A stretch of 64,000 nt of DNA. Source: Candidatus Enterococcus willemsii. Its GTDB lineage: Bacteria; Bacillota; Bacilli; Lactobacillales; Enterococcaceae. Under the pieces are notes generated by a model that saw nothing but the letters and a program-made list of their open reading frames with translations, was not told where the DNA came from and searched no databases. The position numbers were made by a program, and so were the translations under genes. Below are positions 31,738 to 39,980 of this stretch, piece by piece (position 1 is the first letter of the stretch; each line of letters starts with the position of its first letter). The stretch covers positions 31,580 through 95,579 of the forward strand of contig NZ_MAEL01000052.1 of NCBI RefSeq assembly GCF_009933335.1, read 5' to 3'.

Positions 31738-32061
31738 TTAGCAACACCTCTTCTTAATTATAACTTTTTTTATTTTCCGTAATCATTATACCTAGTTTTA
31801 AAGACTAGGTAAAGAGTAAAAAGGATGCCTGTCGACGGGGATCGACAGGCAAGGAGTAAAAAATGAAAAAGTGTTAGGGTTGTCTTTTAAAAAGACATTT
31901 TGTTGGTATGTGTAAATAATAACCAACAAATGTGAAAAAAATATGAATGATTTTTTGTTTCTCTGTAAACTTTTTCTTAATGAATCCTTCTGAAACACTT
32001 GCCAAACCGATTCGTTCCACGTACCATAACATTCATACCATGTAAGTAAAGGAGAACGCGA
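31738..32061. other. Intergenic region with a cluster of hairpins
   Basis: No convincing gene. The stretch holds a small palindrome CCTAGT..ACTAGG (31791-31809), a perfect 9-bp stem GCCTGTCGA / TCGACAGGC with 6-nt loop (31827-31850), a palindrome TGTCTTTT-A-AAAAGACA (31881-31897), and a 12-bp stem with one bulge, ACATTTTGTTGGT / ACCAACAAATGT (31895-31933). The strand of any transcript is unclear. A 90-codon minus-strand reading frame crossing it looks spurious. Confidence 0.6.
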
Positions 32062-32577
32062 ATGATTCAATTAAAACCTTGCACACTCGATGATGTACAA
32101 CAGCTACAAAGTATTAGTATCGAAACCTACACGGATACTTTCGGACCCTTTAATCCACCACATATTATGAAAGCTTATCTTGATGATGCCTATCCTTTAG
32201 CCAAATTACGGAGGGAACTAGCAACCACAGGAACAACATTCTATTTTTTATATGACGAAGATGAATTAGCTGGTTATCTCAAAGTCAATACGGGGCAAAC
32301 ACAAACCGAAGATATTGCAGAAAATACATTAGAAATTGAACGCTTATACATCCGCACAGCTTACAAACGACGGGGGCATGGCCGTTTTTTAATTGACTAT
32401 GCTTGTCAACTAGCTATTCAAAATGGACAGTCTTCTGTTTGGCTAGGTGTATGGGAACACAATGAACCTGCAAAAGCCTTCTACCAACAAATGGGCTTTG
32501 TGCGCCAAGGACAGCATTCCTTCTTTATGGGTGACGATGAACAAACGGATTATATTATGATCAAACAATTAATCTAA
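32062..32577 (+). CDS. GNAT family N-acetyltransferase
   Basis: 171-residue acetyltransferase. The acetyl-CoA loop is YKRRGHGRFLIDYA (residues about 108-121), and the C-terminal WEHNEPAKAFYQQMGF block is typical. Similar in layout to spermidine/polyamine-type GNATs of lactobacilli (the EIERLYI strand), but the substrate is not certain. Ribosome site AAAGGAGAA. Single gene ending at a bidirectional terminator. Confidence 0.92.
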   Translation: MIQLKPCTLDDVQQLQSISIETYTDTFGPFNPPHIMKAYLDDAYPLAKLRRELATTGTTFYFLYDEDELAGYLKVNTGQTQTEDIAENTLEIERLYIRTAYKRRGHGRFLIDYACQLAIQNGQSSVWLGVWEHNEPAKAFYQQMGFVRQGQHSFFMGDDEQTDYIMIKQLI

Positions 32578-32578
32578 A

Positions 32579-32613
32579 AAACATCCGAATGACTGATGTC
32601 ATTCGGATGTTTC
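32579..32613. terminator. Rho-independent terminator, bidirectional
   Basis: Stem ACATCCGAATGAC / GTCATTCGGATGT with a 4-nt loop between convergent genes. Confidence 0.92.
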
Positions 32614-32614
32614 T

Positions 32615-33703
32615 TTAGGCATTTAGAGCCTGCTCTAAATCAGCTATCAAATCTTCCACGTGCTCAATCCCCACAGAAATGCGTAATAAATCTGGCGTCA
32701 ATCCATAAGATTCACGTAATGCTTGAGGAATATCTGCATGTGTTTGTGTCGTTGGATAAGTAATCAAACTCTCAACACCACCTAAACTCTCTGCAAAACT
32801 AAATACTTCTAAGGCTTGTAAGAACGAACCAATTTTATTCTCATCGACTACTTTGATACTAATCATTGACCCCGCACCAACATAAAAGACTTCTTTAATT
32901 GCCGGATGTTTTTCTAAGGTTTTCGCAATTTCTTGAGCATTCTTTTCTTGCTGGTTAAAACGTAGTTCCAATGTTTTTAAACTGCGTGTAAATAACCAGC
33001 TATCAAATGCACTTAATGTTGGTCCAGTTGTGTTAGCTAACCAAGCAAGTTTGTCACCTAGGGTTGCATCTTTGGCGACAACCACACCCGCTAAAATATC
33101 ATTATGTCCGGCTAAATATTTTGTTCCTGAATGCACCACGATGTCGGCACCTTCTTCTAATGGGCGTTGACGTAACGGTGTTAAAAAGGTATTGTCCACA
33201 ATTAATAGTGCTTCATGTTTCGTTGATAACTTTGCCACTTCGCGAATAGACACTTCATTCATCAAAGGATTGGTTGGTGTTTCTAAAAATATGCCAGCGA
33301 CATCTGACGTTATCTTTTCTGTTAAATCCGCTAAATCAGTAAAATAGTCAAACGTTGCAATCCCTTTTTCTGCCAACTCATCAAAAAATCGGAAACTACC
33401 ACCATATAAATCACGCGACACCAAAAATTTTGCACCTACTGAAAAATAATTGAATACTAATTGAATGGCGCTCATGCCCGAACTCGTTACAATTGCGCGT
33501 GCACCACCTTCTAATTTTGCCAATCCTTCTTCTAGGACATCACGTGTCGGATTTTTTGTGCGTATATAGTCATATCCTGTACTTTCCCCTAAACCCGGAT
33601 GGGCATAAGTTGTTGACAGATAAATTGGTGCACTAATCGACCCATTTTGTGTATCTTTACGATTTCCTAATTGAACCAATTCCGTTGATAAATGTTTGCT
33701 CAT
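32615..33703 (-). CDS. Trans-sulfuration PLP enzyme (cystathionine gamma-synthase/lyase type)
   Basis: 362-residue Cys/Met metabolism PLP-dependent enzyme. The PLP-Lys is in VVHSGTKYLAGHND, and IYLSTTYAHPG plus the ETPTNPLMNE block are characteristic. It either makes or breaks cystathionine or homocysteine; sequence alone does not separate MetB, MetC and CGL activities. A T-box leader with a probable Met specifier precedes it, so it is expressed when charged tRNA-Met is scarce, which favours a methionine-synthesis role. Confidence 0.9.
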   Translation of the reverse strand: MSKHLSTELVQLGNRKDTQNGSISAPIYLSTTYAHPGLGESTGYDYIRTKNPTRDVLEEGLAKLEGGARAIVTSSGMSAIQLVFNYFSVGAKFLVSRDLYGGSFRFFDELAEKGIATFDYFTDLADLTEKITSDVAGIFLETPTNPLMNEVSIREVAKLSTKHEALLIVDNTFLTPLRQRPLEEGADIVVHSGTKYLAGHNDILAGVVVAKDATLGDKLAWLANTTGPTLSAFDSWLFTRSLKTLELRFNQQEKNAQEIAKTLEKHPAIKEVFYVGAGSMISIKVVDENKIGSFLQALEVFSFAESLGGVESLITYPTTQTHADIPQALRESYGLTPDLLRISVGIEHVEDLIADLEQALNA

Positions 33704-33729
33704 ATTATTCTCCCCTTTTTAATAAAATA

Positions 33730-34000
33730 AAAAACGCCTCTTTGCCTAAAGCTATTCTTTAGACAAAGAGACGAAATATTCGTGTTACCACTCTTATTTA
33801 TACTATTCTCACAAATAGTACCTCGACAGTTCCTACTGAAACCCGGTGAGTTAACGGTCACCACCGCATAAATAGCGTGAACTATTTACAAACTCAGAGT
33901 TCATCTTCACTTCTATCATCAGTCCCCTTTCCCACCAAACCGGGTTCTCTTACCTGATTCCTTAAGCTACTCTTCTCGTCAACGTTTTCATGTATTATTT
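33730..34000 (-). promoter_or_regulatory. T-box riboswitch leader (probably tRNA-Met)
   Basis: On the minus strand the conserved T-box core GAGTGGTAACACG is followed by a strong terminator stem (CGTCTCTTTGTCTAAAG / CTTTAGGCAAAGAGGCG) and T-run. Stem I shows the GAGAAGAGTAGC K-turn/AGTA side; the opposite side reads GTGAAGATGAACTC, where ATG is the likely specifier. This fits the downstream trans-sulfuration gene. The codon assignment is by inspection. Confidence 0.88.
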
Positions 34001-34006
34001 GCATTA

Positions 34007-34036
34007 AGTATAGCGTTGATTATGAGAAAAAGTCAA
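34007..34036 (-). promoter_or_regulatory. Promoter of the T-box/trans-sulfuration transcript
   Basis: Minus strand: -35 TTGACT, 18-nt spacer, -10 TATACT; transcription would start at the 5' end of the T-box. Confidence 0.75.
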
Positions 34037-34075
34037 TATTCTTTTTATTTTTTTCTAATATATTAGAATAGCTCA

Positions 34076-34699
34076 TCAAAGTTCTGACGATTTCATACAA
34101 TAATTCCAATCAATTAACTCAAATGATTGACCGTCAACTGTTTCAAACGTTGTAATACTTGTATTATCAAGCAAGCCATCTTCACGAATTTGTGCAATCT
34201 CTTTTTGGCGCAACGTTTGTAATAACGTCGTCAATGTGACACCATGTCCGACAATTAAATAATGCCCTTCCTCGTAAGGCAACGATTGTATAAATTGCTG
34301 GCCGCGGGCAATAACTGCTGAATAAGACTCTCCACCAAATTCTGACGGATTATATTTCTCAGGATGGTGGCGCAAATTTTCGAGTTGTGGATGATTCGCA
34401 AATTGATCAATCGAGACCCCATCCCAGTCACCAAAATCAATTTCTTTTAGTAAAGGCTCTTGTTGAATACTTGGTATTGGATGTTGATTTTCACTTAAAA
34501 TAAGTTCTGCTGTTTCTAACGCTCGAATTTGTGGACTTGCATACGCTGCGGTAAATGGAATCTCTTGTAAATATTCCCCAACTTTTCTTGCTTGTTCTCT
34601 ACCCGCTGGTAATAATTCTGGATTGGCTTTTGCTCCATTAAAAGCATGCTTCGTATTATTAACGGTTAATCCATGTCTTACAAAATATAGTTTTGTCAT
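34076..34699 (-). CDS. Histidine phosphatase superfamily protein
   Basis: 207-residue phosphoglycerate-mutase-like phosphatase. The phospho-His is in FVRHGLTVNN, the acid residue region is in KEIDFGDWDGV, and the second active His is in LIVGHGVTLTTL. Such small stand-alone members dephosphorylate various sugars or nucleotides. Single gene with AAGGAGAGG ribosome site; substrate unknown. Confidence 0.92.
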   Translation of the reverse strand: MTKLYFVRHGLTVNNTKHAFNGAKANPELLPAGREQARKVGEYLQEIPFTAAYASPQIRALETAELILSENQHPIPSIQQEPLLKEIDFGDWDGVSIDQFANHPQLENLRHHPEKYNPSEFGGESYSAVIARGQQFIQSLPYEEGHYLIVGHGVTLTTLLQTLRQKEIAQIREDGLLDNTSITTFETVDGQSFELIDWNYCMKSSEL

Positions 34700-34747
34700 A
34701 CTTTCCTCTCCTTACAATTCTTTTTAAGTATAACGAAAAATGAAGAT

Positions 34748-34806
34748 AAAAAAAAGCATCCTTGGATTACTACTCTCGTTAAGTAGCTAATCCAAGGAGC
34801 CTTTTT
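34748..34806 (-). terminator. Terminator of the DUF1002 gene
   Basis: Long stem with arms TCCTTGGATTA / TAATCCAAGGA and flanking A and T runs, serving the minus-strand DUF1002 gene. Confidence 0.88.
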
Positions 34807-34838
34807 AGAAAAGAGAATTCCTGTTTTTCTCTTTATGC

Positions 34839-35840
34839 TTAATTAAACCAACCTTCAAAGAATGACTTGATAGTTTGCCATAAATTTGCAAAAAAACCTT
34901 TTGTTTCTTCACTGTTTAATTTTTCTTTGGCATTATCGATGAAATCTTTGCCATTTTGCATTAAATCATCTTTTAAAGTCGTCAATTGTTCAGTGATTTG
35001 TTCATTATTAATAACCGGTGCTTGCGAGAAATTATACATCGTATTAGAAATCGAATCAATTTGTGAATCAGTCAAAACATCTCCCAAGCCTTGTCCATTC
35101 ATTTGTTCAACCACGACTTCTTTTACTTTTTCACGACCTTGTGCTTCATTTAATTTTGCGAGTTCGTCTTTAATTTTTTGCAATTCTAATTTAATTTCAG
35201 CTAAGGCAACTGCTAAATTATCATCTGAAAAGTTTTCATTGTCTTGGTTTTCGGTTGTAATTTCAGAAACAACAGCACTTTCTTCTTGGGCAACTTCCCG
35301 ATTTTCTGCACGTTCTTGGGCTTCTGCATCGTTTGCTGCAGGTTCAACTTCATCATAAATTTTGTAAATTCCTGCTAGTGCGCCACTACCATCCATCACG
35401 CGCACAGAGGCAATTCGAATATCCGCATCGTATACCCCACTTGTAATCGCCGCATTTCGATAGTTTGCTTCCGTTCGTGAAGTAATTGTTTCAGGTGTTT
35501 CAATCGACACATTTACACCTGAGCCTTCTTTGGTACGCATCATATACGCACTTGAGTAGGCTTTAGAATCCGAAGTGAACGAATCAATATCAGTCACATA
35601 TTTAACTAAATCATCCCCATTTACAGTAAATGTATTGTAGGCTTTATCTGTCACTTTTAATTTTGCTAACGTGTCTTGTTGTTCTTGTTCAGTCAATCCG
35701 TTACCTAATGCAACATTCGGTACGTCCCAACCTTCATCTTTTGTTTTCGCTTGTGTATCTGCTGCGACATTAGTTGCTAATGCAAAAGGTAACACTGTCG
35801 CACCAACGAGCACGCTTGTAAGTAATTTTTTATACATCAT
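34839..35840 (-). CDS. DUF1002 domain secreted protein
   Basis: 333-residue exported protein. A signal peptide is clear (MMYKKLLTSVLVGATVLPFA, cleavage probably after NVAADT). The body contains the DUF1002 segments TFTVNGDDLVKYV, SSAYMMRTKEGSGVNVSIET and the VRVMDGSGALAGIYK strand, followed by a long acidic coiled-coil-like stretch (about 175-245). Function of the family is unknown. The ATG pair after GAGGAG is chosen over an upstream TTG. Monocistronic with its own terminator. Confidence 0.85.
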   Translation of the reverse strand: MMYKKLLTSVLVGATVLPFALATNVAADTQAKTKDEGWDVPNVALGNGLTEQEQQDTLAKLKVTDKAYNTFTVNGDDLVKYVTDIDSFTSDSKAYSSAYMMRTKEGSGVNVSIETPETITSRTEANYRNAAITSGVYDADIRIASVRVMDGSGALAGIYKIYDEVEPAANDAEAQERAENREVAQEESAVVSEITTENQDNENFSDDNLAVALAEIKLELQKIKDELAKLNEAQGREKVKEVVVEQMNGQGLGDVLTDSQIDSISNTMYNFSQAPVINNEQITEQLTTLKDDLMQNGKDFIDNAKEKLNSEETKGFFANLWQTIKSFFEGWFN

Positions 35841-36043
35841 ATATTTGCTCCTCAATTCTATTCTATGCTCATTATTGTAGCGTGAAGTCTTTTTTATGCA
35901 AAGAAAAGCTCGTTTTTCTTGTTAAAACTTAAGAAAAAATTGATGAACTTTATGAAAAACCAAGCTTTTTCCGCATAAAATCAAGCATCTTTATTCTATT
36001 CAGTATATCTTTTTGTTACAGTTATATAAAAGGAGGTTTTTTT

Positions 36044-36652
36044 ATGGCTAAATACTTCGCAACTGAGCAACTCAATGAAAAAAATGAACGTACTGTTAAA
36101 CTTTTGAAAACTGTGGGGACTTTTTCAGAAGTCATTCTATTTTTAGTTGGTATCGGTTTTTTGTTAGCAGGTCAAACAACTTCTGCCATTATTTTTATAG
36201 TCTTATCAATTGGTGGAATGATTGTTTTTTGGGTGGTTATACCAAGTAGTTTCAAAAAGACAATTGACCGATTGCAAGAATTAGACAGCTTAATAGAACT
36301 AACACCAGAACATTATCGTCACGCTGAATTCATTTTTTCTTGGGAAGGCACAAATATTATGCACGCTACCCTTCAAAGCGCGCCCGATGAACATTCCACT
36401 GTTCGAGCAGGGAACTACATTTATTTATTGAGTCGTCAAACTGCACCGGATGATTTTGCGCATTATTCAGATTTCACTTATAGTTATAGTGTTGCCCCTT
36501 ATGCCATGTTACGTGTGAATCTTTCCTATCTTGCAGAACCAGAAGCTTTCTTAGAAGAATTAAAAACATATGCAACGGATTATCAATTGGACTTTTTTGA
36601 AACAGATAATAGTCGTCAAGCCGAAAAGTATATTCGCACGACATATAAATAA
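36044..36652 (+). CDS. Two-helix membrane protein, unknown
   Basis: 202 residues, not recognised. Two adjacent membrane helices at about 27-45 and 47-66 (SEVILFLVGIGFLLAG and AIIFIVLSIGGMIVFW), followed by a cytoplasmic or surface domain rich in aromatic residues (SWEGTNIMHATLQSAP). Strong ribosome site AAAGGAGG. Isolated, between the DUF1002 gene and a convergent YdjC gene, and ends at a perfect terminator. Confidence 0.75.
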   Translation: MAKYFATEQLNEKNERTVKLLKTVGTFSEVILFLVGIGFLLAGQTTSAIIFIVLSIGGMIVFWVVIPSSFKKTIDRLQELDSLIELTPEHYRHAEFIFSWEGTNIMHATLQSAPDEHSTVRAGNYIYLLSRQTAPDDFAHYSDFTYSYSVAPYAMLRVNLSYLAEPEAFLEELKTYATDYQLDFFETDNSRQAEKYIRTTYK

Positions 36653-36653
36653 T

Positions 36654-36686
36654 AAAACGAGCAAATCTTCTCGATTTGCTCGTTTT
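36654..36686. terminator. Rho-independent terminator, bidirectional
   Basis: Perfect stem AAAACGAGCAAATC / GATTTGCTCGTTTT with a 5-nt loop between convergent genes. Confidence 0.93.
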
Positions 36687-36689
36687 GTT

Positions 36690-37463
36690 TTATAAGTCTC
36701 GATAATCAATACGTTCAATCTGGGCTTCTTCAAGTTTTCGGGCAATCAACGGATTGGTTAACATTTCAACTTCTTTGGTACGCGGTACGAGTAATGAGGA
36801 GTGATTCAATAGAAAATCATCTAGGTAGCCTGGATGAAAAATAATCATCTCCACACCATCTTCATGGAAGTGTGCAAGTAGTTTATCAAACGTTTGATAG
36901 GGATCATAATCCTCATTCATACTTTCCATCGTTAAATAGACTTTCGTTTCATTTACCATAATCGAAGCATCTTCGTCCAAACTATTTGGATCTGTATCTT
37001 TTGGTAGACCCGAATAAGTTAAATTATGCGCATTCGCAAAGTGTTCTAATGCGCGAAAGAAATTTTCACTAGCAATCGCATGTCCTTCAAAATAATCTGG
37101 TTTTCTTCCAAACAACGCAAGAAATGCTTGGTACTGTGCTTCAATTTCCAACAAAGCTTCATTAAAATCAACAAAATCTTCGGTTGCTTTTCGGTATTCT
37201 TTCGAAGACTTAAAATAGCCATGCTCATCTACTAATGAGGGAATGAAGGCTGGATCACTCATCGGTCGTCCAACACAAATATTCGTATGTTGACCAAAGG
37301 CAATATTTTCTTGTCTCAACAAGCCGACACCATGCATGGTTGCCGGCATATTTACCATGACACCTACACTGCGAATTAAACCATGTTTTACTGATTTTTC
37401 AATTCCATAGTTAACTGCTTCTGAATAGCCTAAATCATCTGCTCGTAATAATATTTTTTTCAT
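36690..37463 (-). CDS. YdjC/ChbG family carbohydrate deacetylase
   Basis: 257-residue YdjC-fold metal-dependent deacetylase, acting on acetylated oligosaccharides such as chitobiose derivatives in characterised members. The metal-binding start LLRADDLGYSEAVNYG is intact, as are the later His residues in FEGHAIAS and IIFHPGYLD. No PTS genes are next to it. It lies 20 nt after a small membrane protein gene on the same strand, perhaps co-transcribed. Confidence 0.9.
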   Translation of the reverse strand: MKKILLRADDLGYSEAVNYGIEKSVKHGLIRSVGVMVNMPATMHGVGLLRQENIAFGQHTNICVGRPMSDPAFIPSLVDEHGYFKSSKEYRKATEDFVDFNEALLEIEAQYQAFLALFGRKPDYFEGHAIASENFFRALEHFANAHNLTYSGLPKDTDPNSLDEDASIMVNETKVYLTMESMNEDYDPYQTFDKLLAHFHEDGVEMIIFHPGYLDDFLLNHSSLLVPRTKEVEMLTNPLIARKLEEAQIERIDYRDL

Positions 37464-37483
37464 CGTATCCCTCTTTCATCTAT

Positions 37484-37834
37484 CTAATGCTTCATTTGAC
37501 GTGACTTCCAATACATGGAACAACTAACGACGACTATTACAGAAAGTATGACATCTACAAGTAGGAAATAGACACTATCATACATTCTATCAGGTAACAC
37601 CATATCGCCTACATACATCATAAGAAAGAAAAATGCTACACCTATCCCAATACTGACCAATTGAACAAAAAAGTTTTTCCAAATCGATTGACTACTATTT
37701 CCACTTGATTGATAGGCTTCATCAATATCAGTGGGATTTGCTTGTCTTGTTAAATTCGCATTTTGTTTTGCATACTCACTATCTTTGATTGTTGAATCTT
37801 GATAATATTTTCGTTGTTTTTCTCGATCACTCAT
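37484..37834 (-). CDS. Small two-helix membrane protein, unknown
   Basis: 116 residues, not recognised. Charged, polar N-terminal half (SDREKQRKYYQDSTIKDSEY) and two membrane helices at about 52-72 and 84-105. The ATG has AAGGAGG at 8 nt. It precedes the YdjC gene on the same strand with 20 nt between them, so they may form an operon; no function can be proposed. Confidence 0.75.
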   Translation of the reverse strand: MSDREKQRKYYQDSTIKDSEYAKQNANLTRQANPTDIDEAYQSSGNSSQSIWKNFFVQLVSIGIGVAFFFLMMYVGDMVLPDRMYDSVYFLLVDVILSVIVVVSCSMYWKSRQMKH

Positions 37835-38000
37835 GATATTTCCTCCTTTTAGGAACAAGAGTCAAGGGACAAAACTAGTCAAAAAACACATCATGGAAAC
37901 CAGTTGAGATGTATATGCCTCATACTCATATCAACAAAAAAGTAAGCGCCTTCTATTTAAAGAATAACAGTTCTTGTCAATTGTTTCAAATATCTCGAAT

Positions 38001-38329
38001 TTATTTTTCCCCATTCAACAATTCCACATAGGAATCAAAATATTGTTCGATAAACTTGGTTGCTTGGTAAATAGCATCTTTCGTATACTTTGCATCTTTT
38101 GCGACAATCCATTTTTCTTCCACATCATCTCGACGAATAATTTTTGCTATGACCTGACCAGTAAATGTTGCGAGCGGCTCATTCCTATCAGTTAAAACAT
38201 AAGCATCTTGTTCTTCTCCACACCAATCACACCTGCTACATAGCCATAATTAATCGGGTAACAATTACCATAATCATCCACATAACCAATCGGACGGTCA
38301 ATTGTTACGGTTACTTGAAATGATTTCAT
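38001..38329 (-). pseudogene. Frameshifted inorganic-pyrophosphatase-like gene
   Basis: The first part reads MKSFQVTVTIDRPIGYVDDY and continues to GYVAGVIG, after which the frame breaks. A shift by one base at GGTGTGGAGAAGAA restores EEQDAYVLTDRNEPLATFTG and then a clean continuation through RRDDVEEKWIVAKDA to a natural stop after LLNGEK. The joined product of about 109 residues resembles the small pyrophosphatase-like protein of enterococci. The ribosome site GGAGG is intact. One missing base explains the break; a sequencing error is equally possible. Confidence 0.82.
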
Positions 38330-38360
38330 AGGGACCTCCTTTTTCTGTAAACGATGATTT

Positions 38361-39092
38361 TTACGTGTTCCCTCCCCCCACATAAAAATCCAACGCATTC
38401 GCTAAAAACACAGGAAATTCTTTGCCGTATTGCGTAAGATATTGGCTAGCCTGTTCATTTGTCCGATAAACAACGGCAATTTCTGATAAACTATTTTCAG
38501 CCATCGAATCATGATACACATCATACAGTTCTTGAACAAAGTGCTGGATTTGTGTTTGGACTTGTGTATCTTGATAGCCTAAATGTTGTCGTTTGGCTAG
38601 CTTAGAAAAATGCGCATCAAAAGAAATGATTTTCTCATTGTTTTTCAAAAGTTGTAAATTCTCTGATTTTGTAAAATCCAAGGTCCAAATATTATCCATA
38701 TGATAACTGAATGGATTATTCTCGAGAAAAGCTTGTTGAATAGCTGTATCTTCTAGTTCTTGGTGTCCTGTCGTTGTCGCAATAAGTTGTCTTACTTTCT
38801 GTAATTGTTCTTGCCGACGTTTTATTTGTTCTTCCAAGAATTTTTCTTGTCGTAAAAGCGACTCTTTCAAGCACGTTTCTTCTTTTACAGCTAATTGCTC
38901 CACAATACTTTCCAAAGCTAACCCCATTTGTTTCATCAACAAAATTTCATTCATTTTGATTAAATCTTTGGTGGTGTATAGTCGATGACCACTACTATTT
39001 CTTTTTGGGGTCAATAAGCCAATGTCGTCATAATATTGTAGCGTTCGCACGGTTACATTTGTTTGTTGGGAAAATTCCTTGATTTTAAACAT
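38361..39092 (-). CDS. MerR family regulator, TipAL type
   Basis: 243-residue transcription activator. The N-terminal winged helix (KIKEFSQQTNVTVRTLQYYD) and dimer coil (EEQIKRRQEQLQKVRQL) are followed by a TipAS-like effector domain from about residue 120. TipA-type domains bind drugs or peptides covalently or tightly in characterised members. It is divergent from the Hsp33-like gene; the shared region carries a textbook MerR promoter. The ribosome site of this gene (GAGGAG) lies inside the operator. Confidence 0.92.
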   Translation of the reverse strand: MFKIKEFSQQTNVTVRTLQYYDDIGLLTPKRNSSGHRLYTTKDLIKMNEILLMKQMGLALESIVEQLAVKEETCLKESLLRQEKFLEEQIKRRQEQLQKVRQLIATTTGHQELEDTAIQQAFLENNPFSYHMDNIWTLDFTKSENLQLLKNNEKIISFDAHFSKLAKRQHLGYQDTQVQTQIQHFVQELYDVYHDSMAENSLSEIAVVYRTNEQASQYLTQYGKEFPVFLANALDFYVGGGNT

Positions 39093-39097
39093 TCTAC

Positions 39098-39128
39098 TTG
39101 CTCCTCACGTTACGTGATACTCTATACT
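39098..39128 (+). promoter_or_regulatory. MerR-type promoter with 19-bp spacer and TipA-like operator
   Basis: -35 TTGCTC, exactly 19 nt, -10 TATACT. The spacer contains CACGT-T-ACGTG, a perfect palindrome resembling the TipAL site as I recall it (CTCACGT.ACGTGAG). The over-long spacer is the hallmark of promoters that MerR proteins untwist. It would drive the Hsp33-like gene. Confidence 0.85.
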
Positions 39129-39161
39129 CAGTATATCATAAACACGAATGGAGTGTTTTTC

Positions 39162-39935
39162 ATGAAAAACACAATTGATAAATATCTCATCCAACAGAAG
39201 CAATTGCGCTTATATATATTGGATGGTAAACAAATTTACACAAAAGTTCAGAAGACAGCTTTGCCAAAACGAGCAAAAAATTATCTGATGGATGCCTTGA
39301 ATATTGCCGCCTTACTCAATACACTTACGACGACGAAACAACGAACAACCTTTACTTTTCTTTCTGCAAATAAGCAAAATAAATTATCTGTAGAAATATT
39401 CTCTGATCATCATATCACCGGAAACATGACATTTACCGACGACACAGATACGTTCGAAAATGGTCGTTTGCAATCCATTATTTCTATAGATAGTCAATTT
39501 GGGACATCACATACGTCTCATTCCTTGTTAGAATCAGATAATTTATACCGTGCGATTGAAATCTATTATCGACGTAGCGAACAATTAGCAACCTATTTTT
39601 TCCCAGTTAGTCAGGATAAAGTCTTATTGCTGCAACCTTTGCCTTTCGCTGATGCGCACAATATTACAGAGGCACTCACAAAAATTTCCTCCATTGCGCA
39701 ATGTCCATCATTAGATATTGCGCAACAAGTACCTCAGTGTTTTCCTGACTATCAATGGTTAGAACAGATGACTGTTTCTTACCATTGCATGTGCTCAAAA
39801 GAACTATTTCTTAGTCTACTGTTTGCCTTAACCGAAGAAGATCATCAAAAACAAGAAACCCTTGAAGCCCAATGTCCGCTTTGTGGCAAAAAATATTTTT
39901 TTACTCCAACTGAAATTCAACATTATTTACAATAG
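39162..39935 (+). CDS. Hsp33-like redox chaperone (divergent HslO)
   Basis: 257-residue protein of the Hsp33 family, shorter than the usual 290 or so. The C-terminal zinc site is present: a CMC pair at about 210-212 and CPLCGKKYFF about 35 residues later, the four-Cys redox switch. The N-terminal core differs strongly from housekeeping HslO, and the usual Gly-rich segments are altered. The true HslO is probably elsewhere. It is the only target of the MerR-type promoter, so it is likely induced by the ligand of the TipAL-like regulator. Confidence 0.75.
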   Translation: MKNTIDKYLIQQKQLRLYILDGKQIYTKVQKTALPKRAKNYLMDALNIAALLNTLTTTKQRTTFTFLSANKQNKLSVEIFSDHHITGNMTFTDDTDTFENGRLQSIISIDSQFGTSHTSHSLLESDNLYRAIEIYYRRSEQLATYFFPVSQDKVLLLQPLPFADAHNITEALTKISSIAQCPSLDIAQQVPQCFPDYQWLEQMTVSYHCMCSKELFLSLLFALTEEDHQKQETLEAQCPLCGKKYFFTPTEIQHYLQ

Positions 39936-39974
39936 AAAAAAACTGGACAATCGTTTAGGATTGTCCAGTTTTTT
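39936..39974. terminator. Rho-independent terminator, bidirectional
   Basis: Stem AAAAACTGGACAATC / GATTGTCCAGTTTTT with a 6-nt loop between convergent genes. Confidence 0.93.
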
Positions 39975-39980
39975 GATATA

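Noticed and set aside
31798..32070. 90-codon minus-strand reading frame between DUF1836 and GNAT
   Set aside because: No ribosome site, low-complexity and Phe/Ser-rich composition, overlaps the GNAT start and runs across strong hairpins; not a protein-like sequence.
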